Source of the DNA: Gymnopus androsaceus JB14
Lineage: Eukaryota; Basidiomycota; Agaricomycetes; Agaricales; Omphalotaceae
Assembly: GCA_009733575.1 (NCBI GenBank)
Contig: ML769549.1
Span: 88,811 to 152,810, forward strand
Reading direction: 5' to 3'
DNA: 64,000 nt
Of the stretch, positions 22,021 to 33,423 are shown one piece after another; the first letter of the stretch is position 1; every line of letters begins with the position of its first letter. The position numbers and the translations under genes are program-made. The notes under the pieces were generated by a model that was given only the letters and a program-made list of their open reading frames with translations, was not told the DNA's origin and did no database searches.

Positions 22021-23571
22021 ATGGCCACGTTACACCCTCTTCCTGCTCGAAATGAGCGTTCAGCCCCCAAATGGGATTCCAAATATGAAGAGCAACTCCC
22101 TACCTTCTTCGAAGAATTCGAGACCGTGGCGAAAGCTGCTGGGATTGATACAGATGACACCGATATGAAGAAGGGGATTCTTTGCTACGCTGATCCTGAA
22201 TTGATGAGGTTCTGGCGAACCCTCCCCACGTTCAAAGAAGTTGCCAAAACGTGGGCCGAATTCAAGAAAGAGGTCTTGTCCCACTATCCCGGCGCATTGG
22301 AGGTGGCGGAGGCGACAACCGAGGACCTTAAGAAGGTTGTCAGCGAGTTCACTAAATCCGGAATTTCAAACAGTAAAGAGCTCGGTACTTACCACCGAAA
22401 GTTCTCCATCGTCGCCGATTCCCTTCAGGAACATGGTATCCTTTCCGGGGTCCAAGTCACCAGCTTCTATGTGCAGGCGTTCCCTGATTCCATCCGCATC
22501 TGTCTAGATACACGTTTACAGGTGTCATTCCCGAAGAAGGTTAAAGGTCAAGCATATTCACTTACCGAATTACGCAAAGCCATCGATTTCCTCCTTTCTG
22601 ACGCGTTGACCACCGTGATAGGTGGAAATTTTAGCATCGGGGACCAATCTCTGGTCCCCGTTTCCTCCACAACGGCTTTGGTTACTCCCAAGTTGGAATC
22701 TACGGACTCGAAGCTTGATCAGTTACTGGCAGCATTCACACAAATAATAAGTCAGATAGGCAGACCTGGAACTAATAATTCTACCCAGCCTGGCCATCCT
22801 CCGAGGCAGAACCGATCCAACAAGTGCTTCTGGGACAATTGTGATAGTCCCAACTTCGATACTTGCGTCGACCTAAGAGATTGGGTTGACAAAGGTCGAG
22901 TCGAGCGCAGCGAGAATGGATTCGTGCAACTGAAGAGTGGTCAGCGACTCCCTCGTAATCAACGATATATGGAAGGTACCTTAAAACAACGTTTCGAACG
23001 TTATTTTGAAGACCATCCGTCCGAGAAGTCCTGGCTGTTGGAGTCACCCCAGGTTACAACGGGTCCGTTGGCAGGAGTTGACGTGAGTACCCATTCCTCC
23101 TATTCCCTCCGTGGGTTCCAAGGTCCGTCGATGCTCGCGAAGGCTGCGTCGTATATGACGAGTCCCGTCGAGGAAGAGCCAGAAGCTGAAGCGATACGTC
23201 AGCTCATCTTCAAAATGGAAACTCGTCGAGCAACGAAAGAAGCTAAAGACAAAGATGTACCTGATAAAACGTCGTCGAAGCCTATATCCAAACCTAATCC
23301 TCCTCCCCGCGATCCTGAGCCTTCCCAACCAATTCCTCCTGTTCCTGGTCCAACGAGACCGCCGAAGCCTATCATAGGCAAACTTCCCCCGAATTATGTC
23401 CCTCCGCAGGAAAGGACGGTTGGCGTCCCTCCAAAAGATGACATCCGTAACTTTCGATACCGAGCACCTATCGAGACCGAGGCTGCTGTTGAACGAGTTG
23501 TTCAGGCAGGACTCTTGAGTGTAGTATCTATCAGACAAGACGATTTGTTAGCGATCGCGCCAGATTACTGA
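22021..23571 (+). CDS. Retrotransposon Gag, copy 1
   Basis: The Gag of a Ty3-like basidiomycete element forms the virus-like particle. The first ATG in frame is 22021. The N-terminal half has the retrotransposon gag domain (PKWDSKYEEQLPTFFEEFE, RFWRTLPTF, WAEFKKEVLSHYPG, ELGTYHRKFSIVADSL). The C-terminal half is proline- and lysine-rich (PKPIIGKLPPNYVPPQERTV). The frame stops at TGA 23569-23571, but the same frame reads on (RKVKENVTSR), meets a second TGA and then enters the protease. Both stops look like CGA-to-TGA changes and are shared with the second copy. Confidence 0.75.
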   Translation: MATLHPLPARNERSAPKWDSKYEEQLPTFFEEFETVAKAAGIDTDDTDMKKGILCYADPELMRFWRTLPTFKEVAKTWAEFKKEVLSHYPGALEVAEATTEDLKKVVSEFTKSGISNSKELGTYHRKFSIVADSLQEHGILSGVQVTSFYVQAFPDSIRICLDTRLQVSFPKKVKGQAYSLTELRKAIDFLLSDALTTVIGGNFSIGDQSLVPVSSTTALVTPKLESTDSKLDQLLAAFTQIISQIGRPGTNNSTQPGHPPRQNRSNKCFWDNCDSPNFDTCVDLRDWVDKGRVERSENGFVQLKSGQRLPRNQRYMEGTLKQRFERYFEDHPSEKSWLLESPQVTTGPLAGVDVSTHSSYSLRGFQGPSMLAKAASYMTSPVEEEPEAEAIRQLIFKMETRRATKEAKDKDVPDKTSSKPISKPNPPPRDPEPSQPIPPVPGPTRPPKPIIGKLPPNYVPPQERTVGVPPKDDIRNFRYRAPIETEAAVERVVQAGLLSVVSIRQDDLLAIAPDY

Positions 23572-23625
23572 AGGAAAGTAAAAGAGAACGTGACGAGTCG
23601 TTGAATTGGAATCGACGGTAATCTA

Positions 23626-24300
23626 TTGGAAGATATCGAACCGACGTACCTTTTGGAATCTGCAGAATCACTGTCCCCGAGTAGAACTCAGTACAGCAAC
23701 ATGAAATCACTCCCATTTGCCCTGAAAGACCCTCCAGATCCGGTGGCGGTCTTCTTCCAGGAATTCGGAGACGCAAGGGAAGGGGATGATTTCTACATTG
23801 CCAAAGAATCGTCGAGTATACGAGGTCTGAACGCTCTCATTGGAGAACGTGCTGTTCATTGTGTTGCAGACAGCGGCTGTAGTATAGCTGCAATGTCTGA
23901 CGCGACAAGCAACGCATTGGGTCTATCTTTCGATCCGAAACGTCGTATCCCGCTGCAAAGTGCGAATGGTAAGACGGACTGGACGCTAGGAGTTGCAAAA
24001 GATGTACCTTTTCGGTTCGGTGATATAATCTCATTCCTTCAAGTCCATATCGTCGATTCGCCAGCATACGACGTCTTGCTGGGTCGTCCTTTTGAGATCC
24101 TCACCCAAGCCCATATCCAGAATTTCCTCTCCGGATCAGCACTATACGCTGACCGACCCCAATACCGACAAGTTGTCACTATCCCCACAATCCCTCGAGA
24201 GCTTCCGCGGTTCGCAAGGAGGATGGAAGGGACCGAAGAAATTAACAAAAGAGAAATGGGGGGTGGCTTATACCCTAGACTCGCGCCACCACCCCAATAA
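23626..24300 (+). CDS. Retrotransposon aspartic protease domain, copy 1
   Basis: Lies in the same frame as gag, behind two TGA codons. The active site motif is VADSGCSIAAM (Asp-Ser-Gly), with flap-region QSANGKTDWTLGVAKDVPF and the second conserved block YDVLLGRPFEILTQ. It matures Gag in related elements. No own ATG is evident, so expression would need stop-codon readthrough or restoration of the CGA codons. The polymerase normally fused behind it is absent. Confidence 0.7.
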   Translation: MEDIEPTYLLESAESLSPSRTQYSNMKSLPFALKDPPDPVAVFFQEFGDAREGDDFYIAKESSSIRGLNALIGERAVHCVADSGCSIAAMSDATSNALGLSFDPKRRIPLQSANGKTDWTLGVAKDVPFRFGDIISFLQVHIVDSPAYDVLLGRPFEILTQAHIQNFLSGSALYADRPQYRQVVTIPTIPRELPRFARRMEGTEEINKREMGGGLYPRLAPPPQ

Positions 24301-24873
24301 CGATGGAGTTTGATGAGTTGAACGATGAGGACGAAGTCTTGATCGCCGTTGAGGTGAACAAGGCAGCGTTGAAATCGGACTTATCTAATCTCGGCGCCAA
24401 TATCTCTATTTCTCTTAAATCCAACGTCCTCGGTCCGGTACCGAGTTCCGATCAAAATATCTTGGGTTCTTTCACGCCCACGCTTATTTCTCTTACAACG
24501 CAACGACGTACGCGTCGATTCTAGCCTCATCCATCATCTCCTCTGGTCTATCCTCTCCTGTTCCACTTTAGGTGCCTTCTTCCCCACCTTCCTCCTCAAT
24601 TTTAAATTCTTACCATTAATTCCATAATAATTGTGGCCCTCTCGAGGGCCTTCCCCAACTCAATCCCATTCCTCCCGCTGCTCACTCCCACTAGTCGCTA
24701 TACCCAAGAATGTAAAGATATTATTGGCAGCGTTTGCAACCACGCTTTCCTATGTTTGGTTGGAGGAAATGAAAGCAGTCTCATCTCATTTTTCATCATT
24801 TTTTTCATTCTCTTTTTTTTTCACTCCGTTTGGTCCCCCGTGGTTTCTTTTTTTTTAAAAAGTGGAGAGGGGA

Positions 24874-25160
24874 TGTCGCGCTTCATACGCGTATACACGC
24901 GTATGAATTCGCGACAAGTTCCTTGGACTTACCATAGCGACATTACCTTACATACTAGTTATCGGTGCTCTCGGCAGTTTCGTTCCTTACTACAACCACC
25001 ATAGATACATAGGGGACTCGGCACGTATAAAACCAGTACCGCGTCAAGATAGATAGACTTTACCTACTTTCGAATATACATTCTTTATCCCGCGAACAAC
25101 CTCGATCCACCCCCCACGAACTTGAAGCTCGTCTCACGTACACACGAGACGAGCTTTACA
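24874..25160 (+). repeat. LTR 2
   Basis: Right LTR of copy 1, preceded by the polypurine tract. It differs from LTR 1 mainly by small indels. It is followed by host segment S starting GAGAGTATTT. Confidence 0.85.
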
Positions 25161-25199
25161 GAGAGTATTTGAGATTTTCGCTGCCGATTTTGCTTGACT

Positions 25200-26000
25200 A
25201 AGACTCAGTACTAAGATCTTTGGTTTCAACGGCTGATGTGAGAGGAGTAGGAGCGCCAAAGGCAGTAATGGCGGTATCCACGTTCGCCGAGACACGCCCT
25301 CTCCTGAAGCAGTAAAGAAACAGTCATTTATATCATCTGGCCCAAAGCTCTCGATCCATCCAGAGGCCCAAGCAACAATTGTTTATGGAGCTGCGGGGAA
25401 ACTTGCGTTAAAGCACTGAAAGGAGTAGCACCATGAGCACGCACCTGCAAGTGTAGTTGTCTCGACTACTGCCATAATTACTGTGATTGAAGCCAGCCTT
25501 GTATCTAAGGAAAACTTTTAGAGAAAGGCAGATTGTTTGCATTATGAGCACGCACTGATAATGGTCGATGTCTCAACCTGGGTGAGTGTATTATCTACGA
25601 TTTCTGTTGCAAATCCAATATTGGTGACTGCGAGCAATTTTATCTTGGAAAGTGAAGCAACAGGTGAAGTTATGGCATGCACTTATCTCTGTACTTGTTT
25701 CCACTACTTGTGGTTGGATTCGATTGCACTTGAAGATCTCCGGCAGAACCATAGATATACGTCGTGGCAAGCCCGTCGCTTGCCACCCCAACCGCGCGCA
25801 ACGTCCCGATTTCGTCTGGTAAAAGAGTTTCAACCAAACTGAAGTAGTGTGATACTCTGAGAATAAGCATGCCCTGCCATGGAAAGAGTAGGTGTTACTA
25901 TACAGCAGTGGTTGGAGATGTCCAGACTCGAGCTTACTAACACATGAGAAGAGAACGAGAGATATGAAGAGGAATGACAAAACACGCAACAAGAGCTACT
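25200..26000 (-). pseudogene. Remnant of a small-exon gene in segment S
   Basis: Minus-strand exons resemble a fungal surface or secreted protein: a hydrophobic start (MPLEVALVACFVIPLHI) near 26000, then DEIGTLRAVGVASDGLATTY, AVVETTTLAGAC and FNASFPAAPQTIVAWASGW with GT-AG-like borders. Frames break, and the 3' end is cut by the LTR. I do not recognise the family. Parallel pieces lie after LTR 3 and LTR 4. Confidence 0.35.
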
Positions 26001-27084
26001 TCCAGCGGCATCAACGACTTGAAGTAAAAAACGGCGTTGTAGTTTGCTGAAGACTGTTGGAGTGGAAGAAAGAAAGGAATACACAAGACGGATCATTAGA
26101 CGGCTTTATTCCTGCCAACTTGGAGCTTTGCCGTGTAGAGACGTGATATGAGATACGTCTTGACTTTTGTACTTTCCTTGTACTGGTACATACGTCAATA
26201 GAGTATCAAGAGCCCTCGATTTGAAGGCATGTACTTATCTGAATAGAATTAAATCATTTGTCTTCACTCATGATCAAAAAGATTCAACGTACGTTGAGAG
26301 ACTCAACCTCAGCTAAGTGGGGAAGATTTCAGGTTGGAGTACCCTTGAGCTATGTTAGTATAGTCACTCGAGCCGTTAGTTTAAAAAGCTCTATGCTTTT
26401 CCCCAGATAAATATGAAGGCGTAGACTATAGCAGAAATTCTATATGTATCAGTATGTCAGTCAAACAACCACTATCAGGATACATAACTTATAAACGGGA
26501 AAATCATCGAAACCATGACAAATGATAACTATCTTCTTTCATTTATCCGTAAATGTACCTCTCGAAAAACAGCTCGGAGCTGAGACTCGGACAATGGAGA
26601 GTAAAAGTTGAGTAAAGTCTGAAGCTCGATGGTTAGTATGTGAAGGGCGAAAACCTTTATAAGTAGCATACCAGATACTGTCAATAAGGAGTTCCAGTGG
26701 TCGCAAACAACAATCGAATCGGAACTATGTTCGAAGTTCGTTCAAAGACAAATTTGACGCCTACAGCGCTATGCCGGCGGCTGTTGCTCTGCTCTTGACT
26801 TAGCCAGGCTTCACCAATTTACAGTAATCGTGCTTCTTCACTCCATTACTATTCTCTCAATCATTTCTCCAACAGAGTAACGGAAATTTTTTGGCTTGTC
26901 GACATTTCATAAGAACTTGGCGGCCGCACAGCACCCAGAGCTTCAAACTTCGAGCTTCAAGATTTGTCTGGCCCCTCAGGGCCTGGGGTTCGCCCTAGCA
27001 CCTTCGTGTCTTCGCGAACCACTCACGACGCTTATTCTTGATTCTCCGGTCGACGACGCGGCATAGAACACTTTGCGCGGAATT

Positions 27085-28520
27085 GGAATTAACTAAAGCC
27101 GCAAGAAATCTAGCAGAGGTTTCGGAAGCTTTGCGCCTTCCGACTGGCAACTGTTTATCAGCTGTTGGTTGGATCCAGCTCGTGCAGCCGATTTAGATCA
27201 AAATATATTTCCTCAAGAGCTCCAGATCTTTCCCAACTCTCATTTTTGAAGAGCCCAGGTCGACTATGATCAGCGTTGACGCAACGCCCCTTCTACAGAC
27301 TTCCAATTCAAAAATATTGGTCTTCGAGAGCATGATTACCTTTATCACAGCTTCAAAAGAAATCGTGAGGAACGGTATGGTGGAGCTGCTATTTTGGGTG
27401 GTCAATCGGGCGTCGGTACGTTAGGCGCATGGATCTGATTCTTTAACGTTACTGACCGCAGCCTCAGGCGGAGCCTTCTATCTTCTCTGGTACTTCCTGG
27501 TCCCTGGTCCGACTGATTCAAGATCAGCAGCTGGTTGTGCTTCATCTACCCCAAAGCAGGGCCTGTCCAACGATATTATTCTACAATGGCGAAGCCAGGT
27601 GGCCCTCAATCCGATTTCAATCTCAAAGCAATACCGCATGGGCCACATGATCCGTACGAGGAACTCAAATGGCCCTGGACTCAGCTAAGACGGAGCCCCT
27701 GGGTATGATCGAGACCATGGTTGGCCAATCTAGCTATGTCGCCAAAGCCAGTTCGTTCACATGAGTTCGTGAAGTACTGTAGACCGTTAATCTGGGGCTT
27801 AGACCTCTGGACCTTTGATTAGCTTCGCGATGGGTGATTATTTACATTTTACGCATAAGTGTCTAGTCCCCTGATTCCTCTCCATTGCAGACTCAAACTC
27901 CAAGCTGGGTGGCGTGGATTCGTTCAAGGTGTTAAGACCTGTCGGGTGGCACTGCGAATACACTGGCTCTCGGGAATGCGGTATCGGCCAAAAAGGACCC
28001 CAGATACAGAGCATGGCCTCAGAAGACCGTAGACGATTGGATCGAAATACTTCTGGATAACATCATCTATTGGCGTGGAAGGGTGGCCCGCGACGTCTTT
28101 TGGATTATCCTTAATACCAAACCCAAAACTAAGGGGAATTTCCCATCTACTTGACGATATCGCCTTCCTTCTCGCGCGGGGAGAGTTCCCAGTATACCTA
28201 GGCTCTGACCCTATCTCTCACAAAAACTGGCCTTGCAAATGCGGCCTGAATCCCTCACCTCAGACAGCGACTCCGAGTTGGACCTTGTCATCAAGAGTCC
28301 GGCAATGTCGGAGGTGATGGACATCCGTTGAACTTTGCTTGGCCGCAACCAAACTTCGGGCTTTCTTCCGAGCTTTATTCCAGCCTACCCGAAATTCTGT
28401 GACAACCAACTTGCAAATTCTGGGAACAGTGCTGATAAAGGACTGCCCGCTTTTCGCATTACCAAAACTTATGTTGCTCACGGAGAGAGCTGCGTACTAC
28501 AATGAAACTGGGATTTGACG
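27085..28520 (+). pseudogene. Decayed P-loop-type protein in segment S, copy 1
   Basis: Exon pieces read LTKAARNLAEVSEALRLPTG, then DATPLLQTSNSKILVFE, YGGAAILGGQSGVG and, after a GTACGT...CTCAG intron, AFYLLWYFLV and QQLVVLHLPQSR. The pattern resembles basidiomycete P-loop proteins with GGxPGxGKS followed by FLYYLLVRLL, but the GKS of Walker A reads G-G-A here. Stops and frame changes follow. The parallel copy is at 35370-36650. Confidence 0.4.
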
Positions 28521-28530
28521 ATGCGCGAGA

Positions 28531-29304
28531 AGGCGCCAATATCTCTATTTCTCTTAAATCCAACGTCCTCGGTCCGGTACCGAGTTCCGATCAAATATCT
28601 TGGGTTCTTTCACGCCCACGCTTATTTCTCTTACAACGCAACGACGTAACGCGTCGATTCTAGCCTCATCCATCATCTCCTCTGGTCTATCCTCTCCTGT
28701 TCCACTTTAGGTGGCCTTCTTCCCCACCTTCCTCCTCAATTTTAAATTCTTACCATTAATTCCATAATAATTGTGGCCTCTCCGAGGGCCTTCCCCAACT
28801 CAATCCCATTCCTCCGCTGCTCACTCCCACTAGTCGCTATACCCAAAATGTAAAGATATTATTGGCAGCGTTTGCAACCACGCTTTCCTATGTTTGGTTG
28901 GAGGAAATGAAAGCAGTCTCATCTCATTTTTTCATCATTTTTTTCATCTCTTTTTTTTTCCACTCCGTTTGGTCCCCCGTGGTTTCTTTTTTTTTTAAAA
29001 AAGTGGAGAGGGGATGTCGCGCTTCATACGCGTATACACGCGTATGAATTCGCGACAAGTTCCTTGGACTTACCATAGCGACATTACCTTACATACTAGT
29101 TATCGGTGCTCTCGGGCACGTTTCGTTCCTTACTACAACCACCATAGATACATAGGGGACTCGGCACGTATAAAACCAGTACCGCGTCAAGATAGATAGA
29201 CTTTTACCTACTTTCGAATATACATTCTTTATCCCGCGAACAACCTCGATCCACCCCCACGAACTTGAAGCTCGTCTCACGTACACACGAGACCGAGCTT
29301 TACA
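28531..29304 (+). mobile_element. 3' fragment of the Gag-protease element with LTR 3
   Basis: Starts inside the post-protease region (GGCGCCAATATCTC) and runs through the polypurine tract to LTR 3 (29015-29304). There is no left LTR and no coding region. It is joined on its left to segment S by a deletion junction. Confidence 0.8.
29015..29304 (+). repeat. LTR 3
   Basis: A 290-bp LTR nearly identical to LTR 1 and LTR 4, with the same terminal hairpin and TATA box. Confidence 0.85.
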
Positions 29305-30152
29305 GAGAGTATTTGAGATTTTCGCTGCCGATTTTGCTTGACTAAGACTCGTACTAAGATCTTTGGGTTTCAACGGCTGATGTGAGAGGAGTAGGAGCGC
29401 CAAAGGCAGTAATGGCGGTATCCACGTTCGCCGAGACACGCCTCTCCTTGAAGCAGTAAAGAAACAGTCATTTATATCATCTGGCCCAAAGCTCTCGATC
29501 CATCCAGAGGCCCAAGCAACAATTGTTTGTGGAGCTGCGGGGAAACTTGCGTTAAAGCACTGAAAGGAGTAGCACCATGAGCACGCACCTGCAAGTGTAG
29601 TTGTCTCGACTACTGCCATAATTACCTGTGATTGAAGCCAGCCTTGTATCTAAGGAAAACTTTTAGAGAAAGGCAGATTGTTTGCATTATGAGCACGCAC
29701 TGATAATGGTCGATGTCTCAACCTGGGTGAGTGTATTATCCACGATTTCTGTTGCAAATCCAATATTGGTGACTGCGAGCAATTTATTCTTGGAAAGTGA
29801 AGCAACAGGTGAAGTTATGGCATGCACTTATCTCTGTACTTGTTTCCACTACTTGTGGCTGGATTCGATTGCACTTGAAGATCTCCGGCAGAACTATAGA
29901 TATACGTCGTGGCAAGCCCGTCGCTTGCCACCCCAGCCGCGCGCAATGTCCCGATTTCGTCTGGTAAAAGGAGTTTCAACCAAACTGAAATAGTGTGATA
30001 CTCTGAGAATAAGCATGCCCTGCCATCGAAAAGTAGGTGTTACTATACAGCAGTGGTTGGAGATGTCCAGACTCGAGCTTACTAGTACATGAGAAGAGAA
30101 CGAGAAATATGAAGAGGAATGACATAACACGCAACAAGATCTACTTCCAGCG
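29305..30152. repeat. Duplicated host segment S, partial copy 2
   Basis: Repeats the first 850 bp of segment S (compare 25161-25995 and 33424-34265). At 30152 it jumps into the retroelement body, at the position equivalent to about 21899 of copy 1, just before gag. Confidence 0.8.
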
Positions 30153-30273
30153 AACTCCTAGTCCAGGGAGCATTAATCCCAACCCTAGTCCCAGGGTTAA
30201 TCCAGATACCAGACCTACTCCAGGGTCTACTCAACAGATAAATCCCATTCCAAACACTACCCAATTGCCACAG

Positions 30274-31872
30274 ATGGCCACGTTACACCCTCTTCCTGCT
30301 CGAAATGAGCGTTCAGCCCCCAAATGGGATTCCAAATATGAAGAGCAACTCCCTACCTTCTTCGAAGAATTCGAGACCGTGGCGAAAGCTGCTGGGATTG
30401 ATACAGATGACACCGATATGAAGAAGGGGATTCTTTGCTACGCTGATCCTGAATCGATGAGGTTCTGGCGAACCCTCCCCACGTTCAAAGAAGTTGCCAA
30501 AACGTGGGCCGAATTCAAGAAAGAGGTCTTGTCCCACTATCCCGGCGCATTGGAGGTGGCGGAGGCGACAACCGAGGACCTTAAGAAGGTTGTCAGCGAG
30601 TTCGCTAAATCCGGAATTTCAAACAGTAAAGAGCTCGGTACTTACCACCGAAAGTTCTCCATCGTCGCCGATTCCCTTCAGGAACATGGTATCCTTTCCG
30701 GGGTCCAAGTCGCCAGCTTCTATGTGCAGGCGTTCCCTGATTCCATCCGCATCCGTCTAGATACACGTTTACAGGTGTCATTCCCGAAGAAGGTTAAAGG
30801 TCAAGCATATTCACTTACCGAATTACGCAAAGCCATCGATTTCCTCCTTTCTGACGCGTCGACCACCGTGATAGGTGGAAATTTTAGCATCGGGGACCAA
30901 TCTCTGGTCCCCGTTTCCTCCACAACGGCTTTGGTTACTCCCAAGTTGGAATCTACGGACTCGAAGCTTGATCAGTTACTGGCAGCATTCACACAAATAA
31001 TAAGTCAGATAGGCAGACCTGGAACTAATAATTCTACCCAGCCTGGCCATCCTCCGAGGCAGAACCGATCCAACAAGTGCTTCTGGGACAATTGTGATAG
31101 TCCCAACTTCGATACTTGCGTCGACCTAAGAGATTGGGTTGACAAAGGTCGAGTTGAGCGCAGCGAGAATGGATTCGTGCAACTGAAGAGTGGTCAGCGA
31201 CTCCCTCGTAATCAACGATATATGGAAGGTACCTTAAAACAACGTTTCGAACGTTATTTTGAAGACCATCCGTCCGAGAAGTCCTGGCTGTTGGAGTCAC
31301 CCCAGGTTACAACGGGTCCGTTGGCAGGAGTTGACGTGAGTACCCATTCCTCCTATTCCCTCCGTGGGTTCCAAGGTCCGTCGATGCTCGCGAAGGCTGC
31401 GTCGTATATGACGAGTCCCGTCGAGGAAGAGCCAGAAGCTGAAGCGATACGTCAGCTCATCTTCAAAATGGAAACTCGTCGAGCAACGAAAGAAGCTAAA
31501 GACAAAGATGTACCTGATAAAACGTCGTCGAAGCCTATATCCAAACCTAATCCTCCTCCCCGCGATCCTGAGCCTTCCCAACCAATTCCTCCTGTTCCTG
31601 GTCCAACGAGACCGCCGAAGCCTATCATAGGCAAACTTCCCCCGAATTATGTCCCTCCGCAGGAAAGACGGTTGGCGTCCCTCCAAAAGATGACATCCGT
31701 AACTTTCGATACCGAGCACCTATCGAGACGGAGGCTGCTGTTGAACGAGTTGTTCAGCAGGACTCTTGAGTGTAGTATCTATCAGACAAGACGATTTGTT
31801 AGCGATCGCGCCAGATTACTGAAGGAAAGTAAAAGAGAACGTGACGAGTCGTTGAATTGGAATCGACGGTAA
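30274..31872 (+). CDS. Retrotransposon Gag, copy 2 (frameshifted C-terminus)
   Basis: More than 95 percent identical by eye to the Gag at 22021-23571, with a few replacements (for example T to A in SEFAKSGISN). After PPQER the frame shifts by one base and the normal tail is replaced by LASLQKMTSVTFDTEHLSRR. Function as in copy 1. Confidence 0.65.
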   Translation: MATLHPLPARNERSAPKWDSKYEEQLPTFFEEFETVAKAAGIDTDDTDMKKGILCYADPESMRFWRTLPTFKEVAKTWAEFKKEVLSHYPGALEVAEATTEDLKKVVSEFAKSGISNSKELGTYHRKFSIVADSLQEHGILSGVQVASFYVQAFPDSIRIRLDTRLQVSFPKKVKGQAYSLTELRKAIDFLLSDASTTVIGGNFSIGDQSLVPVSSTTALVTPKLESTDSKLDQLLAAFTQIISQIGRPGTNNSTQPGHPPRQNRSNKCFWDNCDSPNFDTCVDLRDWVDKGRVERSENGFVQLKSGQRLPRNQRYMEGTLKQRFERYFEDHPSEKSWLLESPQVTTGPLAGVDVSTHSSYSLRGFQGPSMLAKAASYMTSPVEEEPEAEAIRQLIFKMETRRATKEAKDKDVPDKTSSKPISKPNPPPRDPEPSQPIPPVPGPTRPPKPIIGKLPPNYVPPQERRLASLQKMTSVTFDTEHLSRRRLLLNELFSRTLECSIYQTRRFVSDRARLLKESKRERDESLNWNRR

Positions 31873-33133
31873 TCTATTGGAAGATATCGAACCGACGTAC
31901 CTTTTGGAATCTGCAGAATCACTGTCCCCGAGTAGAACTCAGTACAGCAACATGAAATCACTCCCATTTGCCCTGAAAGACCCTCCAGATCCGGTGGCGG
32001 TCTTCTTCCAGGAATTCGGAGACGCAAGGGAAGGGGATGATTTCTACATTGCCAAAGAATCGTCGAGTATACGAGGTCTGAACGCTCTCATTGGAGAACG
32101 TGCTGTTCATTGTGTTGCAGACAGCGGCTGTAGTATAGCTGCAATGTCTGACGCGACAAGCAACGCATTGGGTCTATCTTTTCGATCCGAAACGTCGTAT
32201 CCCGCTGCAAAGTGCGAATGGTAAGACGGACTGGACGCTAGGAGTTGCAAAAGATGTACCTTTTCGGTTCGGTGATATAATCTCATTCCTTCAAGTCCAT
32301 ATCGTCGATTCGCCAGCATACGACGTCTTGCTGGGTCGTCCTTTTGAGATCCTCACCCAAGCCCATATCCAGAATTTCCTCTCCGGCGATCAGCACTATA
32401 CGCTGACCGACCCCAATACCGACAAAGTTGTCACTATCCCCACAATCCCTCGAGAGCTTCCGCGGTTTCGCAAGGAGGATGGAAGGGACCGAAGAAATTA
32501 ACAAAAGAGAAATGGGGGTGGCTTATACCCTAGACTCGGCGCCACCACCCACAATAACGATGGAGTTTGATGAGTTGAACGATGAGGACGAAGTCTTGAT
32601 CGCCGTTGAGGTGAACAAGGCAGCGTTGAAATCGGACTTATCTAATCTCGGCGCCAATATCTCTATTTCTCTTAAATCCAACGTCCTCGGTCCGGTACCG
32701 AGTTCCGATCAAATATCTTGGCGTTCTTTCACGCCCACGCTTATTTCTCTTACAACGCAACGACGTACGCGTCGATTCTAGCCTCATCCATCATCTCCTC
32801 TGGTCTATCCTCTCCCTGTTCCACTTTAGGTGGCCTTCTTCCCCACCTTCCTCCTCAATTTTAAATTCTTACCATTAATTCCATAATAATTGTGGCCCTC
32901 TCGAGGGCCTTCCCCAACTCAATCCCATTCCTCCGCTGCTCACTCCCACTAGTCGCTATACCCAAGAATGTAAAGATATTATTGGCAGCGTTTGCAACCA
33001 CGCTTTCCTATGTTTGGTTGGAGGAAATGAAAGCAGTCTCATCTCATTTTTTCATCATTTTTTTCATCTCTTTTTTTTTCCACTCCGTTTGGTCCCCCGT
33101 GGTTTCTTTTTTTTTTAAAAAGTGGAGAGGGGA

Positions 33134-33423
33134 TGTCGCGCTTCATACGCGTATACACGCGTATGAATTCGCGACAAGTTCCTTGGACTTACCATAGCGA
33201 CATTACCTTACATACTAGTTATCGGTGCTCTCGGGCACGTTTCGTTCCTTACTACAACCACCATAGATACATAGGGGACTCGGCACGTATAAAACCAGTA
33301 CCGCGTCAAGATAGATAGACTTTTACCTACTTTCGAATATACATTCTTTATCCCGCGAACAACCTCGATCCACCCCCACGAACTTGAAGCTCGTCTCACG
33401 TACACACGAGACCGAGCTTTACA
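33134..33423 (+). repeat. LTR 4
   Basis: A 290-bp LTR ending the second Gag-protease copy, followed by the longest copy of segment S. Confidence 0.85.

Larger units (their letters stand above)
21319..25160 (+). mobile_element. LTR retrotransposon coding only Gag and protease, copy 1
   Basis: A 3.84-kb element has two LTRs (21319-21608 and 24874-25160) starting TGTCRCGC and ending GCTTTACA. A candidate primer-binding site TGGAGCCCACCGCGAGG lies two bases after the left LTR, and the purine tract GTGGAGAGGGGA lies just before the right LTR. The body codes a Ty3-type Gag and an aspartic protease. Reverse transcriptase, RNase H and integrase are missing. The other two partial copies in the window lack them as well, so this is the standard form of the family and must use enzymes supplied in trans. 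The flanks (AGAGA left, GAGAG right) share only AGAG, so the target duplication is not clean. Confidence 0.8.
25161..28530. repeat. Duplicated host segment S, copy 1
   Basis: This segment is nearly identical to 33424-36665, and its first 850 bp also recur at 29305-30152. Each copy begins directly after an LTR with the same junction base. At 28530 it jumps to the 3' part of the retroelement (position equivalent to 24392), a deletion junction. It holds decayed gene pieces only. Confidence 0.8.
30153..33423 (+). mobile_element. LTR retrotransposon coding Gag and protease, copy 2 (5'-truncated)
   Basis: Lacks the left LTR and primer-binding site. Gag runs from ATG 30274. It loses frame near 31668, where one G of copy 1 is missing (GGAAAGACGG against GGAAAGGACGG), so the open frame ends at 31872 with a different tail. 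The protease (31877-32490) has an extra T near 32181 that breaks the frame after ALGLSF. The protease motif VADSGCSIAAM is intact. The right end is LTR 4 (33134-33423). The two TGA codons between gag and protease are shared with copy 1. Confidence 0.8.

Noticed and set aside
22781..23538. Long antisense frames in gag
   Set aside because: They are shadows of gag codon use and are present in both copies for that reason only.
21314..25165. Five-base target duplication for the first Gag-protease element
   Set aside because: AGAGA on the left and GAGAG on the right share only four bases in register shift; not a true duplication.
30037..30273. N-terminal extension of Gag copy 2 into segment S
   Set aside because: The extra codons come from chance fusion across the junction at 30152; copy 1 lacks them and the conserved start is the ATG at 30274.
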